A program made the position numbers and the translations under genes. Positions 16,699-25,702 of a stretch of 64,000 nt of DNA are shown here, piece after piece; within the stretch, counting starts at the first letter, position 1; each line of letters opens with the position of its first letter. The stretch lies in the NCBI GenBank assembly GCA_034432555.1, contig DAOUBW010000014.1:186001-250000 (forward strand). Reading direction: 5' to 3'. Source of the DNA: CP2-2F sp034432555. GTDB lineage: Bacteria > Chloroflexota > Anaerolineae > Aggregatilineales > UBA2796. The notes under the pieces are model-generated. The model ran no database searches and had not been told where the DNA came from. It worked only from the letters and a program-made list of their open reading frames with translations.

Positions 16699-19226
16699 AC
16701 ATCCTAGCGCGCGGCAAGGCAGCCATCAGCCGCGTTGCACCGCACATTGGTGCTGAACTCCTGATTATCGCGCTGCTGCTGGTGATTCAGGCGTTCATCG
16801 GTGCATCGCTGCGGGCAACCGAAAGCGACACGCTCATCTTGCCGCTGGATGATGCCTATATCCACTTTCAGTATGCGCGGGCGTTGGCAGAAGGGCATCC
16901 CTTCCGCTACAACGCCGACCAGCCGCCAACCAGCGGCGCTACCAGCCTGCTGTATCCGCCGCTGTTGGCAGTCGGCTATCGGCTGGGCTTCACCGGTGAA
17001 GCGCTGAGTTGGTGGGCGCTCATGCTTGGCGTGTTGGCGTGGTATGGTTCGGCACGGTTGATCTTACGCTTGGTAGCGGCAACCAACGCGCCCTATGCCA
17101 AATGGTTCGGCTTGGCGACGGCGCTGCTGTTCATCCTGCATGGCTCACTGGCTTGGGCGTTCCTCTCCGGCATGGAGACGGGGCTGTTCATCTACGCCAT
17201 GCTGCTGACGCTGTGGCACGCCCGCGCTGAGCATGTCCGTGCGGCGCTGTTGGCAGGGGCGTTCACCGCATTGATCCGCCCTGAGGGCGCCGTGATCGGC
17301 GTTGGCGCAGCGCTCTATGTGTTAGCAGGGCAGCGCCGCACCGAATTTTGGCGCACCTTGCCCTACTATGCGCTGCTTGCAGCAGGCATTGTGGCGCAGC
17401 CGCTGCTCAACCTTGCCCTGACAGGCTCGCCAAGCGGCAGCGGAATGCAGGCGAAAAGCTACCTATACAATGTGCCAGCCGATTTCGGCAGCCTGCTGAG
17501 CGACGTGCTGAACACGGCGGCGCGCCTTTGGGCAGAGCTGTTCACCGACATAAATTTGTACGTCACGCTGCCGTTTGCCCTGCTTGCGCTGCCCTTCATG
17601 GTCTATGCCCTGCGAACTGCCTTCCAACGCCACCGTCACATCAGCCAGTTGATCGGCGTGTGGCTGCTAGGGCTAACGGCGATCACAGCATTGGTGGAAA
17701 CTGCCTTTTGGCAGTTCAAGCGCTACCAGCAGCCGCTGATCGTCTTGTTGATTGTGCTGTTCGGCTATGCGTGCGCTGGCATAACGCGCCTCTTCCAGCG
17801 GCGCGCTGCGTGGTTTGCTATGGGTAGCCTTACCTGTTTCATCGCGGCAGTGCTGCTGTTGAACAGCAGCACTTGGGTGCGCCTTTACGCCGAAAATGCG
17901 CGGGAAGTTGCCTTTAGCCAAATGGCGTTGGCGCGGGCAGTTGCCACACTGCCGACGGAGGCAATCGTTGGCGTGCATGATATTGGCGTGCTGCGCTATG
18001 TGGGCAACCGAACCACCTATGATGTGGTCGGCTTGACAACGCCCAAAGCGGCGGCAGCCTGGCGGCATGGCGCGGGCGCAGTCTTTGAGGCGATGTATGG
18101 CAGCGCGTGGCGTCCCGATTATTTCGCCATTTATCCCGATGCACGCGGACTCACCTATTTTGAGCAGAGCGGCGTTTTTGGCGAAATCTTGGCTAGTTTC
18201 CCATCCACCTATCCGCTGATCAACGCCGCCTCTGCCACCGAAAGCGGGCAATTCCTCTACCGCGCCGATTGGACATATGCCGCCTACGCCGCGCTGCCGC
18301 ACCAGCCGAGTACGCTGGCTGCCCTCGCCGATTTCACGCTCATAGACAGCCTCAATGTGGCAGATTTGGCGAGCGAGGCAGCGCACAACTATGCGTGGTG
18401 GCAGGCGGTGCGGCGGTTCGGCTTCCCAACGGAGCTTTACACGCTGAACTATGTGGCGTGCGCGCCGCCCGATGCTGCTAATGCAAGCTGCCGCGTCTCG
18501 GACGGCGGACGCCTGTTGACGGGCGGTGAGCGCTTTACGATTCAGGTGGCAGCAGCGCGCGATCTGTTGTGGGTAATGCGTGTCCATGCCCAACATGCAG
18601 TTAGCTTGCGCTTATATGCCGATGATCAGCCGTTGGGCGTGCGCGTTGTGCCAGAAATTCAGGGCAGGTGGCTGGAGATCAGCACCTTAGTGCCGCGTGC
18701 GCTGATCACGGGTGCGGCGCTGACGCTGCGCGTCGAGGTGGAAGGCGTGCAAGACTCAGGCTTCTATATGCCCTACTACCATTGGTTCTATCAGGGCGAT
18801 TATCAGGCAGAGGCTGAAGGTGATTCGTTGGCAACCTTTGCCGAGTCGGTGGCGCTGCGCGAGGCACGCACAACCCATGATGCGGCAGCGCGGACGCTCA
18901 CGCTTGATCTGGCGTGGTCGCTGCTGGCTGAGTCGCCGTTCGATGCGGTGGTCTTCATGCACCTTTACGATGAGGCAGGTGTGTTGATCGAGGCAGCGCA
19001 GCGCGATCAGCGGGTGGGCGATGGCACGCTGCCGCCTGCTAATTGGCTGCCACGCCGACTCTACCGCGAGCGCCACACACTCCAACTGCCGCCCGATCTG
19101 CCATCAGGCAATTACCGCGTGGCAGTCGGCTTGTACGATCCGCGCAGCCTGACGCGCTACGCTGCACAAAGCGAAAGTGCGGACGCTGAGCAGCGCGTGT
19201 TCATTGGCACGTTCAGCGTCCGCTGA
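16695..19226 (+). CDS. GT-C type membrane glycosyltransferase-like protein
   Basis: An 843-residue protein with about nine to eleven hydrophobic segments in residues 20-400 and a large soluble C-terminal half. After the first helix comes the loop 'LPLDDAYIHFQYARAL' then 'GATSLLYPPLLA', the signature of polyprenol-phosphate-sugar dependent GT-C transferases (PMT/AglB-like), where the acidic pair binds the metal or sugar donor. The C-terminal portion has two beta-rich stretches ('LTLRVEVEGVQDSGFYM' and 'LPSGNYRVAVGLYDP') like carbohydrate-recognition jelly-rolls. It probably moves a sugar from a lipid carrier to a surface acceptor; donor and acceptor are unknown. It is translationally coupled to the thioesterase gene. 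Confidence 0.8.
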   Translation: MNILARGKAAISRVAPHIGAELLIIALLLVIQAFIGASLRATESDTLILPLDDAYIHFQYARALAEGHPFRYNADQPPTSGATSLLYPPLLAVGYRLGFTGEALSWWALMLGVLAWYGSARLILRLVAATNAPYAKWFGLATALLFILHGSLAWAFLSGMETGLFIYAMLLTLWHARAEHVRAALLAGAFTALIRPEGAVIGVGAALYVLAGQRRTEFWRTLPYYALLAAGIVAQPLLNLALTGSPSGSGMQAKSYLYNVPADFGSLLSDVLNTAARLWAELFTDINLYVTLPFALLALPFMVYALRTAFQRHRHISQLIGVWLLGLTAITALVETAFWQFKRYQQPLIVLLIVLFGYACAGITRLFQRRAAWFAMGSLTCFIAAVLLLNSSTWVRLYAENAREVAFSQMALARAVATLPTEAIVGVHDIGVLRYVGNRTTYDVVGLTTPKAAAAWRHGAGAVFEAMYGSAWRPDYFAIYPDARGLTYFEQSGVFGEILASFPSTYPLINAASATESGQFLYRADWTYAAYAALPHQPSTLAALADFTLIDSLNVADLASEAAHNYAWWQAVRRFGFPTELYTLNYVACAPPDAANASCRVSDGGRLLTGGERFTIQVAAARDLLWVMRVHAQHAVSLRLYADDQPLGVRVVPEIQGRWLEISTLVPRALITGAALTLRVEVEGVQDSGFYMPYYHWFYQGDYQAEAEGDSLATFAESVALREARTTHDAAARTLTLDLAWSLLAESPFDAVVFMHLYDEAGVLIEAAQRDQRVGDGTLPPANWLPRRLYRERHTLQLPPDLPSGNYRVAVGLYDPRSLTRYAAQSESADAEQRVFIGTFSVR

Positions 19227-19240
19227 GCAAAGGTATTTGC

Positions 19241-19999
19241 CTACGGCAATTCCCAACCGCCCGCCACAGGCATCACATGCCCTGTCACGAACGATGCACC
19301 GTCCGAGAGCAGCCATAAGATCGCGCTGGCTGCCTCTGGCGGCTCACCAATGCGCCCAATTGGATGGAAGGTTGCCATATACGCTTCGGCTTCAGGCGTG
19401 CCGCCGGAGAAATCCATGAACATCGGCGTGCGGATTGAGCCGGGTGCGATAACGTTGACGCGGATATTCTGTTTGGCATATTCCAGCGCGGCAACTTTGG
19501 TCAGCATGATCATGCCCGCTTTGCTGCTGGCATAGGCGGGCAAGCCGGGGAAGGCGATCACACCGATCACAGAGGCAACGTTCACGATGGCGCCGCCGCC
19601 AACCTTGAGCATCTCTGGGATGACATATTTCATGCAGTGCCACGCACCGTTAATGTTGGTAGTCACTACAGTGCTGAAATCTTCTTCAGTTGCCTCCACC
19701 GTGTTGGCGACCGGTCCGACAGCGCCAGCGCTGTTCACAAGGTAGTTCACCTGCCCGTAGGCATCCACCGCTTGGCGCACCAACGCCGCGACGGAAGCGC
19801 TTTGGGTGATATCCACCTGCACAAAGATCGCCTCGCCGCCTTTCGCTTTGATCTGAGCAACCGTCGCCTGCCCTTTGGCGGGATCACGCCCAGCGACGAC
19901 CACCTTAGCGCCATCGGCGGCGAGTTGATAGGCGGTCTCTTGCCCAATGCCGGAATTGCCGCCCGTGACGATGGCAACTTTGCCTGAGAATTGTCCCAT
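19241..19999 (-). CDS. Short-chain dehydrogenase/reductase
   Basis: A classical SDR of 252 residues. The nucleotide-binding motif 'TGGNSGIG' is at about 12-19, 'NSAG' follows, the catalytic Ser is in 'NVASVIG', and the Tyr-Lys pair is in 'YASSKAGM'. 'GSIRTPM' follows as in many family members. It reduces a ketone or oxidises an alcohol with NAD(P)H; the substrate cannot be inferred. The frame is open to 20035, but ATG at 19999, preceded by AAGGAT repeats, starts directly at 'MGQFSGKVAIVTGG', the normal N-terminus. It converges with the GT-C gene, with only 14 bases between the stops. Confidence 0.93.
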   Translation of the reverse strand: MGQFSGKVAIVTGGNSGIGQETAYQLAADGAKVVVAGRDPAKGQATVAQIKAKGGEAIFVQVDITQSASVAALVRQAVDAYGQVNYLVNSAGAVGPVANTVEATEEDFSTVVTTNINGAWHCMKYVIPEMLKVGGGAIVNVASVIGVIAFPGLPAYASSKAGMIMLTKVAALEYAKQNIRVNVIAPGSIRTPMFMDFSGGTPEAEAYMATFHPIGRIGEPPEAASAILWLLSDGASFVTGHVMPVAGGWELP

Positions 20000-20071
20000 A
20001 TCCTTAATCCTTTGGTGTTGCGCTTGAACAGGCACAATCCTATACCAAATTCATACATTTTCACAGTTTTG

Positions 20072-20112
20072 CCTAGCCCTTTCCCTGCTTGTGGAAAAGC
20101 GGATCGGCGGTG
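20072..20112 (+). repeat. Dispersed repeat, copy 1
   Basis: This stretch ('TAGCCCTTTCCCTGC' followed by 'GGAAAAGCGGATCGG') matches about 40 bases at 24477-24519 at roughly 70 percent by eye. It lies in the intergenic space between two unrelated genes. It is probably a decayed copy of a small noncoding repeat; only two copies are visible here. Confidence 0.35.
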
Positions 20113-20218
20113 ATCGTCAAAGCCCTGCGGCGTGCGCTTGATCATGCCCTTAGAATCTGTTTCACGGGCAGATTGTGGGTTATGATAATGATAGCTAAGA
20201 GCATAAACAGAGTGTGCA

Positions 20219-20854
20219 ATGCGTTTATTGGTGATCAGTTTGCTGTGTGGTGTGCTGCTGGCGGCAGGGGTGTTCACGGCGCGGCAGCTTGGGTCACGAA
20301 CGCCTGACTCAGCCGCACTCGCCTTTATCAAAGGGCTGTTTGCGCCAGAGTGCGCCCTGCCTGATTGCTGGCATGGCATCCACTTTAGCCTTACAACGCT
20401 GCGCAAGGCTGTGGCGCTGCTAGAGGCTGACTCTGCCCTGCGTGTTGAGGTATTACGCAGCCGCAGCTATGGCACATGGGTAGTGCGTAGCTACCGTCAG
20501 GCGCCGCCCTACGGTCTGGAGATCGGCTTCAGCGGCTATCCTGATGCGCCCTTGCCCGTCACCGCTTTGTGGATGCATTTACCGAGCGATGCCTTGCAAG
20601 TTGGTGAGTTGATCGCTGCCTTTGGTGCGCCTGAATGGGCATGGCTGTGTGCGCCCGATGTGCCGATGAATGCGCTTTATCGGCTGGGCGGGCTGCGTTT
20701 TGCCGCACCAACCAGCCGCGACGGACGCCTGACGCCCTATGCACCACTGCGCGAGCTAGAGATCAGCCTTTATGCGCGCCGTGATGAGCCAGCCTGGCAA
20801 GGCTTCACCTATCGCGCCCGCCACACTGCCTTCGCCCAACGCCTCTGCCGCTGA
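20219..20854 (+). CDS. Exported hypothetical protein
   Basis: A 211-residue protein with an N-terminal signal-like segment ('LLVISLLCGVLLAAGVF') and a globular remainder with several Trp, Pro and Tyr residues. Two pairs of Cys ('PECALPDCW' and the late 'WLCAP') could form disulphides. It resembles the numerous short-lived exported proteins of this group; a lipobox is not evident. No domain is recognised. It lies just upstream of cydA with a separate intergenic region that holds the cyd operator candidate, so it is not obviously part of that operon. Confidence 0.6.
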   Translation: MRLLVISLLCGVLLAAGVFTARQLGSRTPDSAALAFIKGLFAPECALPDCWHGIHFSLTTLRKAVALLEADSALRVEVLRSRSYGTWVVRSYRQAPPYGLEIGFSGYPDAPLPVTALWMHLPSDALQVGELIAAFGAPEWAWLCAPDVPMNALYRLGGLRFAAPTSRDGRLTPYAPLRELEISLYARRDEPAWQGFTYRARHTAFAQRLCR

Positions 20855-20871
20855 AGGCAGCACCTCTAATT

Positions 20872-20887
20872 TGTGCGTTTTGTCACA
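20872..20887. promoter_or_regulatory. TGTGC-N6-TCACA palindrome upstream of cydA
   Basis: TGTGC-GTTTTG-TCACA, one base from the perfect Crp/Rex-type palindrome at 4821-4836. It lies about 100 bases before the cydA start and just after the preceding gene. The flanks continue the symmetry (TTTG...CAAA). Cytochrome bd genes are common targets of the NADH-sensing repressor Rex and of Fnr/Crp regulators, which makes the site credible; which regulator binds is inference. Confidence 0.5.
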
Positions 20888-20987
20888 CAAAAATACTGAC
20901 AGCTATCACCTGATAAAAAAGCCTGTGCGATCTACGCTTTCTCCATAACCCGATTTTATACAGATTCGGTCATATTGGAGGTTAGGC

Positions 20988-22406
20988 GTGGACGCTCTCT
21001 CCCTAGCGCGGCTGCAATTCGCCGTCACAACCGTTTACCACTTCTTCTTTGTGCCGCTCACCATTGGGCTTTCGATTTTGGTTGCCGTCATGCAGACGAT
21101 TTACTATCGCACGGGCAACGAACTCTACAAGCGCATGACGAAATTTTGGGGCAAGCTGTTCATCATTAATTTTGCGCTGGGCGTCGTCACGGGCATTGTG
21201 CAAGAATTCCAATTCGGCATGAATTGGTCAGAGTATGCACGTTTCACGGGCGATATTTTCGGCGCGCCGCTGGCAATCGAAGCGCTCCTGGCGTTCTTCA
21301 TTGAGTCCACCTTCTTAGGAGTCTGGATTTTTGGCTGGGATCGGCTCAAAAAAGGCGTGCATCTCGCCTCAATTTGGCTAGTCGCGCTTGCCTCGAATAT
21401 CTCTGCCTTGTGGATTTTGATCGCCAACTCGTTCATGCAGGAGCCTGTCGGCTACGCGCTCAAGATGGTCACTCTACCCGATGGCAGCCAGACGCAGCGC
21501 GTAGTGATGACTGACTTTTTCGCCCTGCTGACCAACCCGAACGTCTGGGTGCAATTTCCGCACGTCTTTTTTGCGGGCTTGCTCACAGCAGCCTTTTTCA
21601 TGATGGGCATTAGCGGCTGGCATTTGTGGCGGCGCACCAAGAATCATGAGTTCTTCATGCGCTCGTTCCATATTGGCGTGGTGGTGGCAGCCGTTGCGAG
21701 CATTATGGTTGCCTTGAATGGGCATTCCCAAGCCCAGCACATGATCAAGAGCCAGCCCATGAAGATGGCAGCCGCAGAGGCGCTGTGGGATAGTGAAGAC
21801 CCTGCCTCGTTCTCGATCCTCACCATTGGCGATGAACCCGGTCGCCGTGATGTGTTCGCCATTCGCATCCCTGCCCTGCTCAGTATCCTTGCCTATAACG
21901 TGCCAAATGGCGAAGTGAAGGGCATCAACCAGCTTCAGAAAGAGTACGAAGAAAAGTACGGCGCTGGCGACTATGTGCCGCCGGTCGCCTTCACCTATTG
22001 GACGTTCCGTGCGATGGTTGGAGGCGGCATGTTGATGATCCTGATCGCGTGGTTTGCGTTGTTCCGCGTGATGCAGCAGCGCTTGGAGCATACCCGCTGG
22101 CTGCTGCGGATTCTGCCGTATGCCATTGTGCTGCCCTATGCTTCGAACACTGCCGGCTGGCTGATGACCGAAGTTGGACGGCAGCCGTGGATCGTCTTTG
22201 GTTTGCAGCGCACAGCCGATGCCGTTTCGCCCAACGTAACGGCAGAGATGGTGCTGCTCTCGCTCGTGCTGTTTACTGCAATCTACGGCGTGCTGATGGC
22301 AGTCGATATTTTCCTGCTTAACAAGTTCGCCAAAGACGAAACGCAGTTGGAAGGCGGCATTTTGCCGGAGCCGCGCAGCGAACCTGAAGTAGCCGTTAGT
22401 TTCTAG
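20988..22406 (+). CDS. cydA: Cytochrome bd oxidase subunit I
   Basis: The haem-carrying subunit of the bd-type quinol oxidase, which reduces oxygen to water at the membrane with high affinity and without pumping protons. Heme ligands are visible: His18 in 'VYHFF', the acidic pair Glu98 and Glu106 around 'EALLAFFIE', the His in 'QFPHVFFAG', and the Arg/Met in 'FRAMVG'. The quinol loop contains 'GHSQAQHM'. At 472 residues it lacks the C-terminal Q-loop insertion of the E. coli enzyme (about 522 residues), so it is of the short Q-loop type. It starts with GTG, preceded by a strong GGAGG. It is followed by cydB after 29 bases. Confidence 0.96.
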   Translation: MDALSLARLQFAVTTVYHFFFVPLTIGLSILVAVMQTIYYRTGNELYKRMTKFWGKLFIINFALGVVTGIVQEFQFGMNWSEYARFTGDIFGAPLAIEALLAFFIESTFLGVWIFGWDRLKKGVHLASIWLVALASNISALWILIANSFMQEPVGYALKMVTLPDGSQTQRVVMTDFFALLTNPNVWVQFPHVFFAGLLTAAFFMMGISGWHLWRRTKNHEFFMRSFHIGVVVAAVASIMVALNGHSQAQHMIKSQPMKMAAAEALWDSEDPASFSILTIGDEPGRRDVFAIRIPALLSILAYNVPNGEVKGINQLQKEYEEKYGAGDYVPPVAFTYWTFRAMVGGGMLMILIAWFALFRVMQQRLEHTRWLLRILPYAIVLPYASNTAGWLMTEVGRQPWIVFGLQRTADAVSPNVTAEMVLLSLVLFTAIYGVLMAVDIFLLNKFAKDETQLEGGILPEPRSEPEVAVSF

Positions 22407-22435
22407 GCATCCTGAAAGGCTTAAGGTGGTATATC

Positions 22436-23455
22436 ATGAACTTCGACTTGAACAGCCTCTGGTTTGTGCTTATAGCAATCTTATTCGTCGGCTTCTTCGT
22501 GCTGGAAGGCTTTGATTATGGCGTTGGCATTCTGCTGCCCTTCTTAGGGCGCGATGACCGCGAACGGCGCGTGATCATCAACACCATCGGACCACACTGG
22601 GACGGCAATGAGGTATGGATGATCACGGCGGGCGGCGCGATCTTCGCAGCCTTTCCGCAGTGGTATGCCACCATGTTCAGCGGCTTCTACCTTGCCCTTG
22701 TGGTGATGTTGGTGGCGCTCATCGTGCGCGGCGTAGCCTTCGAGTTCCGCAGCAAGCACGATAATCCGCGTTGGCGTGCGGTGTGGGATGGCGCAATTTT
22801 CTTCGGCAGCCTGATCCCGGCGATTTTATGGGGTGTGGCGCTCAGCAATATCGCTCGCGGCGTGCCAATTGGTGGCAGCATGATGTTTGAAGGCACTTTC
22901 TTCGATCTCGTCAGCCCGTATTCGCTGCTGGCGGGCGTGGCAAGCCTGCTGATTTTCACCTTGCACGGCGCGATCTTCCTCAACCTGAAGGCGAGTGGTG
23001 TGGTTGCCGAGCGCGCCCTAGCGACTGCCAAACGGTTGTGGCTGCCTGCTATCGTCATCATTGGCGGCTTTGTGGTGTGGAGCTACGCCAGCACTGATAT
23101 TTTCACGCGCTTGGGCGTTAATCCGGGTGTTCCGCCAATTGTTGCCGTCCTCGCCATGCTCTCGATTGGCTTCTTCATCCGCGAAAAGCAAATGGGCTGG
23201 GCGTTCATCGCCTCAATGGTCGCTATTGCGCTCTCAGTGGTGACAGTCTTCAGCGGCTTGTATCCGCGTGTGCTGCCTTCCAGCCTCAGCGCTGATTTCA
23301 GCCTGACAATCTACAACGCTGCCGCCAGCGACTACACGCTGACCATCATGAGCATCGTCGCAATTTTGCTGGTGCCGATAGTCTTGGGCTACCAAGCCTG
23401 GAGCTACTGGGTCTTCCGCAAGCGCCTTGAGCGCACCGATCATCTTGAATACTGA
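22436..23455 (+). CDS. cydB: Cytochrome bd oxidase subunit II
   Basis: A 339-residue membrane protein with eight or nine hydrophobic segments. It begins 'LNSLWFVLIAILFVGFFVLE' and 'GFDYGVGILLPFLG', then 'PHWDGNEVWMITAGGA', the hallmark N-terminal half of CydB. It forms the heterodimer with CydA and stabilises the d-haem side. No CydC or CydD genes for haem maturation are near, so they must be elsewhere if present. An AAGGTGG ribosome binding site precedes the ATG. A hairpin at 23487-23516 follows the stop and probably terminates the operon. Confidence 0.96.
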   Translation: MNFDLNSLWFVLIAILFVGFFVLEGFDYGVGILLPFLGRDDRERRVIINTIGPHWDGNEVWMITAGGAIFAAFPQWYATMFSGFYLALVVMLVALIVRGVAFEFRSKHDNPRWRAVWDGAIFFGSLIPAILWGVALSNIARGVPIGGSMMFEGTFFDLVSPYSLLAGVASLLIFTLHGAIFLNLKASGVVAERALATAKRLWLPAIVIIGGFVVWSYASTDIFTRLGVNPGVPPIVAVLAMLSIGFFIREKQMGWAFIASMVAIALSVVTVFSGLYPRVLPSSLSADFSLTIYNAAASDYTLTIMSIVAILLVPIVLGYQAWSYWVFRKRLERTDHLEY

Positions 23456-23486
23456 TCACACGCACGCTCCCTAAATGTGTTTCAGC

Positions 23487-23516
23487 AAGCTGCACCGCAG
23501 TGCTTCGGTGCAGTTT
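23487..23516 (+). terminator. Hairpin after cydAB
   Basis: A stem of eleven pairs with one G-T wobble (arms AAGCTGCACCG and CGGTGCAGTTT) around an eight-base loop, 31 bases after the cydB stop. The following bases (GCGTTTGG) are not a clear T-run, so termination is likely but not certain. Confidence 0.5.
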
Positions 23517-23743
23517 GCGTTTGGCGCAAAATTCACTTGCCCCTTTTGTTTCAAACCAACCCTTGAAGGACAATTGCCCCACAGCCGACCAACAGGCAAG
23601 ATTCGCGTCAAAACAAGCGTTCTATGCCGATAAAAACGGCGTAAATATGTTAGAATACCGCTTGCTTTCGCCTAAAATTCATGCTAGAGTACATACAGCA
23701 ATCATTCTGAATCATCCCGCACACTGTATAAATAGGTGTACCC

Positions 23744-24430
23744 ATGCCCGAAAAGATACTTGTTGTTGACGATGACGAAACAACTGTACAACTGATCAGT
23801 ATTCTGCTGGAACGCCGCGGCTACGAGGTGATCAAAGCCTATCGCGCTGAGGATGGTTTGCGAAAAGCCTACCGCGCACACCCCGACTTAGTGCTGCTGG
23901 ATGTGATGATGCCTGATATGGATGGCTGGGAAGTCTGCCGCCGCCTCCGCGAACTTTCCGATGTGCCGATTGTATTCATCACGGCGCGCAGCGAAATCCG
24001 CGATGTGGTGAAGGGCTTGGAGATGGGCGCGGATGATTACGTCATCAAGCCGTATGACAATGATGAGTTGGTGGCGCGGGTGCGCGCTCATTTGCGGCGT
24101 TCGCCGGGACCTGCCATCTCAGAGGAATTGGTCTTTGACGGTGGGCAGTTCCGCGTTAACTTCCTCAACCGTGAGGTAAAGGTGAAAAGCCGCGTCATCC
24201 ACCTGACGCCCAAAGAGTTTAACCTGCTGGGCGTGCTGGTGCGGAATGCGGGGCGCGTCATCACGCGCACCGATTTGGTGAAAGAGGCGTGGGGACCTGA
24301 ATACGCGGATGCCATTGACAGTCTGAAGCTCTATATTCACTATTTGCGTCAGAAGATCGAGGCGGATCCGCAGCGCCCTGAGTACATCCTGACCTCACGC
24401 GGGGTAGGTTACCGTTTCGCCAGCCATTAG
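23744..24430 (+). CDS. OmpR/PhoB-family response regulator
   Basis: A 228-residue two-domain regulator. The receiver domain is residues 1-120 ('ILVVDDDE', phospho-acceptor Asp53 in 'LLDVMMPDMDG', 'ITARS', 'VIKPYD'). The winged-helix domain at 130-228 has 'LTPKEFNLLGVLVRNAGRVI' and 'DSLKLYIHYLRQKIE'. It activates or represses transcription on phosphorylation. No histidine kinase gene is adjacent; the nearest sensors are the hybrid kinase at 11023 and the Ser/Thr kinase at 7094. The 288 bases upstream hold a TATAAA box at 23727-23732. An AGGTG site precedes the start. Confidence 0.93.
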   Translation: MPEKILVVDDDETTVQLISILLERRGYEVIKAYRAEDGLRKAYRAHPDLVLLDVMMPDMDGWEVCRRLRELSDVPIVFITARSEIRDVVKGLEMGADDYVIKPYDNDELVARVRAHLRRSPGPAISEELVFDGGQFRVNFLNREVKVKSRVIHLTPKEFNLLGVLVRNAGRVITRTDLVKEAWGPEYADAIDSLKLYIHYLRQKIEADPQRPEYILTSRGVGYRFASH

Positions 24431-24476
24431 GGCAGGGACGACACTAACTGTTGGGCAGATCAGATTTACCCCTATC

Positions 24477-24519
24477 CCTAGCCCTTTCCCCGCACGCGAC
24501 GAAAGGGAATCGGAAGTGG
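24477..24519 (+). repeat. Dispersed repeat, copy 2, with hairpin
   Basis: This stretch aligns over about 40 bases with 20072-20112. It contains a perfect 7-bp stem CCCTTTC (24482-24488) with GAAAGGG (24501-24507). Lying 50 bases after the response regulator stop, the stem could act as a weak terminator, though no T-run follows. Confidence 0.4.
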
Positions 24520-24607
24520 ACTTAGGGTGGGGTAAAGACCGCTCGCTTTGCACAGTTACAGCGCAGCACATGGCAATTTCTAAGAAAGCACTGGTTAAGC
24601 GCAGCAC

Positions 24608-25636
24608 ATGAGCCTCTCTCAGCAGCCCCTCGTCAGCGTGATTATGCCCGTTCGCAACGAGGCAGACTTCATCGCCCGCAGCTTGGGCGCCGTGCTGAGC
24701 CAAGATTACCCGCCTGAGCGCATGGAGATCATCATCGCCGATGGCATGTCCACCGATGGCACACGCGCCGAGATTGCGCGCCTTGCCGCGCAGCATCCGC
24801 ATATCCCGATCAGCGTCATAGATAATCCGCGCCAAATTGTGCCAACCGGCATGAACCTCGCCTATAAGCAGGCAAAGGGCGAGATTATCGTGCGGGTGGA
24901 TGGTCACTGCGAGATTGCGCCGAACTACCTTTCAGAGTGTGTGGCACAGTTGCTCAGCGGTGCGGCGGATGGCGTTGGCGGTCCGATTGAGACAATCGGG
25001 CAGACGCCCTACAGCCAAAGCATCGCACTGGCAATGAGCAGCACATTTGGCGTAGGTGGCTCTGCCTTCCGCACCGTGAAGGACAAGGCGCTCTACACAG
25101 ATACGATTGCCTTTCCCGCCTACCGCCGCGATGTGATTGAGCGCGGTGGCGGCTACGACGAACAGCTCACCCGCAATCAGGATGACGAATATAACTATCG
25201 GCTGCGCGGGCTTGGCTTTCGCCTGCTGCTGACGCCTAAAATCCGTTCGCGCTATTTCAGCCGTGCCACGCTGCGCCGCGTATGGCGGCAGTACTATCAG
25301 TATGGCTTTTATAAGGTGCGCGTGCTGCAAAAGCACCCACGCCAAATGAGCCTACGTCAATTTGTGCCGCCGTTCTTTGTGGCAGCCCTGATCCTCGGCA
25401 GCGCCCTTGCCCTGCTCAGCCCGTTCTTTCTGGCGCTGTGGCTGCTGTTGATTATCGCTTATGCGGCGGCAAACATCGGTGCGTCGGTATTGCTGGCGGC
25501 GCAGCACGGCTGGCAGCATCTGCCGCGCCTGCCGCTGATCTTCGCGGCACTGCACCTTAGCTATGGGCTTGGCTTCTGGCACGGCATGATTCATTTTGCC
25601 CGTCGCTGGCAAGATCGCGGCACACAGCCCACCTAA
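24608..25636 (+). CDS. GT2 glycosyltransferase (ExoA-like)
   Basis: A 342-residue protein with a GT-A catalytic domain at 1-240. It shows 'VSVIMPVRNEADFIARSLGA', 'IIADGMSTDGT', 'VRVDGHCEIAP' (the metal-binding DxD-like acidic motif, here DG with the following His), and 'RNQDDEYNYRL' (the ED-x-E catalytic block). Two to three hydrophobic segments close the C-terminus and anchor it to the inner membrane. This matches ExoA, which adds a sugar to a lipid-linked intermediate in succinoglycan assembly. It heads the glycan cluster through 33983; the acceptor is unknown. The start has little ribosome binding site, and ATG at 24608 is the first Met in the frame. Confidence 0.88.
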   Translation: MSLSQQPLVSVIMPVRNEADFIARSLGAVLSQDYPPERMEIIIADGMSTDGTRAEIARLAAQHPHIPISVIDNPRQIVPTGMNLAYKQAKGEIIVRVDGHCEIAPNYLSECVAQLLSGAADGVGGPIETIGQTPYSQSIALAMSSTFGVGGSAFRTVKDKALYTDTIAFPAYRRDVIERGGGYDEQLTRNQDDEYNYRLRGLGFRLLLTPKIRSRYFSRATLRRVWRQYYQYGFYKVRVLQKHPRQMSLRQFVPPFFVAALILGSALALLSPFFLALWLLLIIAYAAANIGASVLLAAQHGWQHLPRLPLIFAALHLSYGLGFWHGMIHFARRWQDRGTQPT

Positions 25637-25702
25637 CCGATTTCCAGCCTCACCATTGCGCCCATTTTCGAGTATGATAAGGTGAGCAAGGTGAGGCACG
25701 CT

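Noticed and set aside
17673..18596. An open frame of about 300 codons opposite the GT-C gene
   Set aside because: No domain, full overlap with a supported gene, no ribosome binding site.
23500..23769. A short open frame between cydB and the response regulator
   Set aside because: It runs into the regulator's start in another frame, begins inside the terminator hairpin and has no domain.
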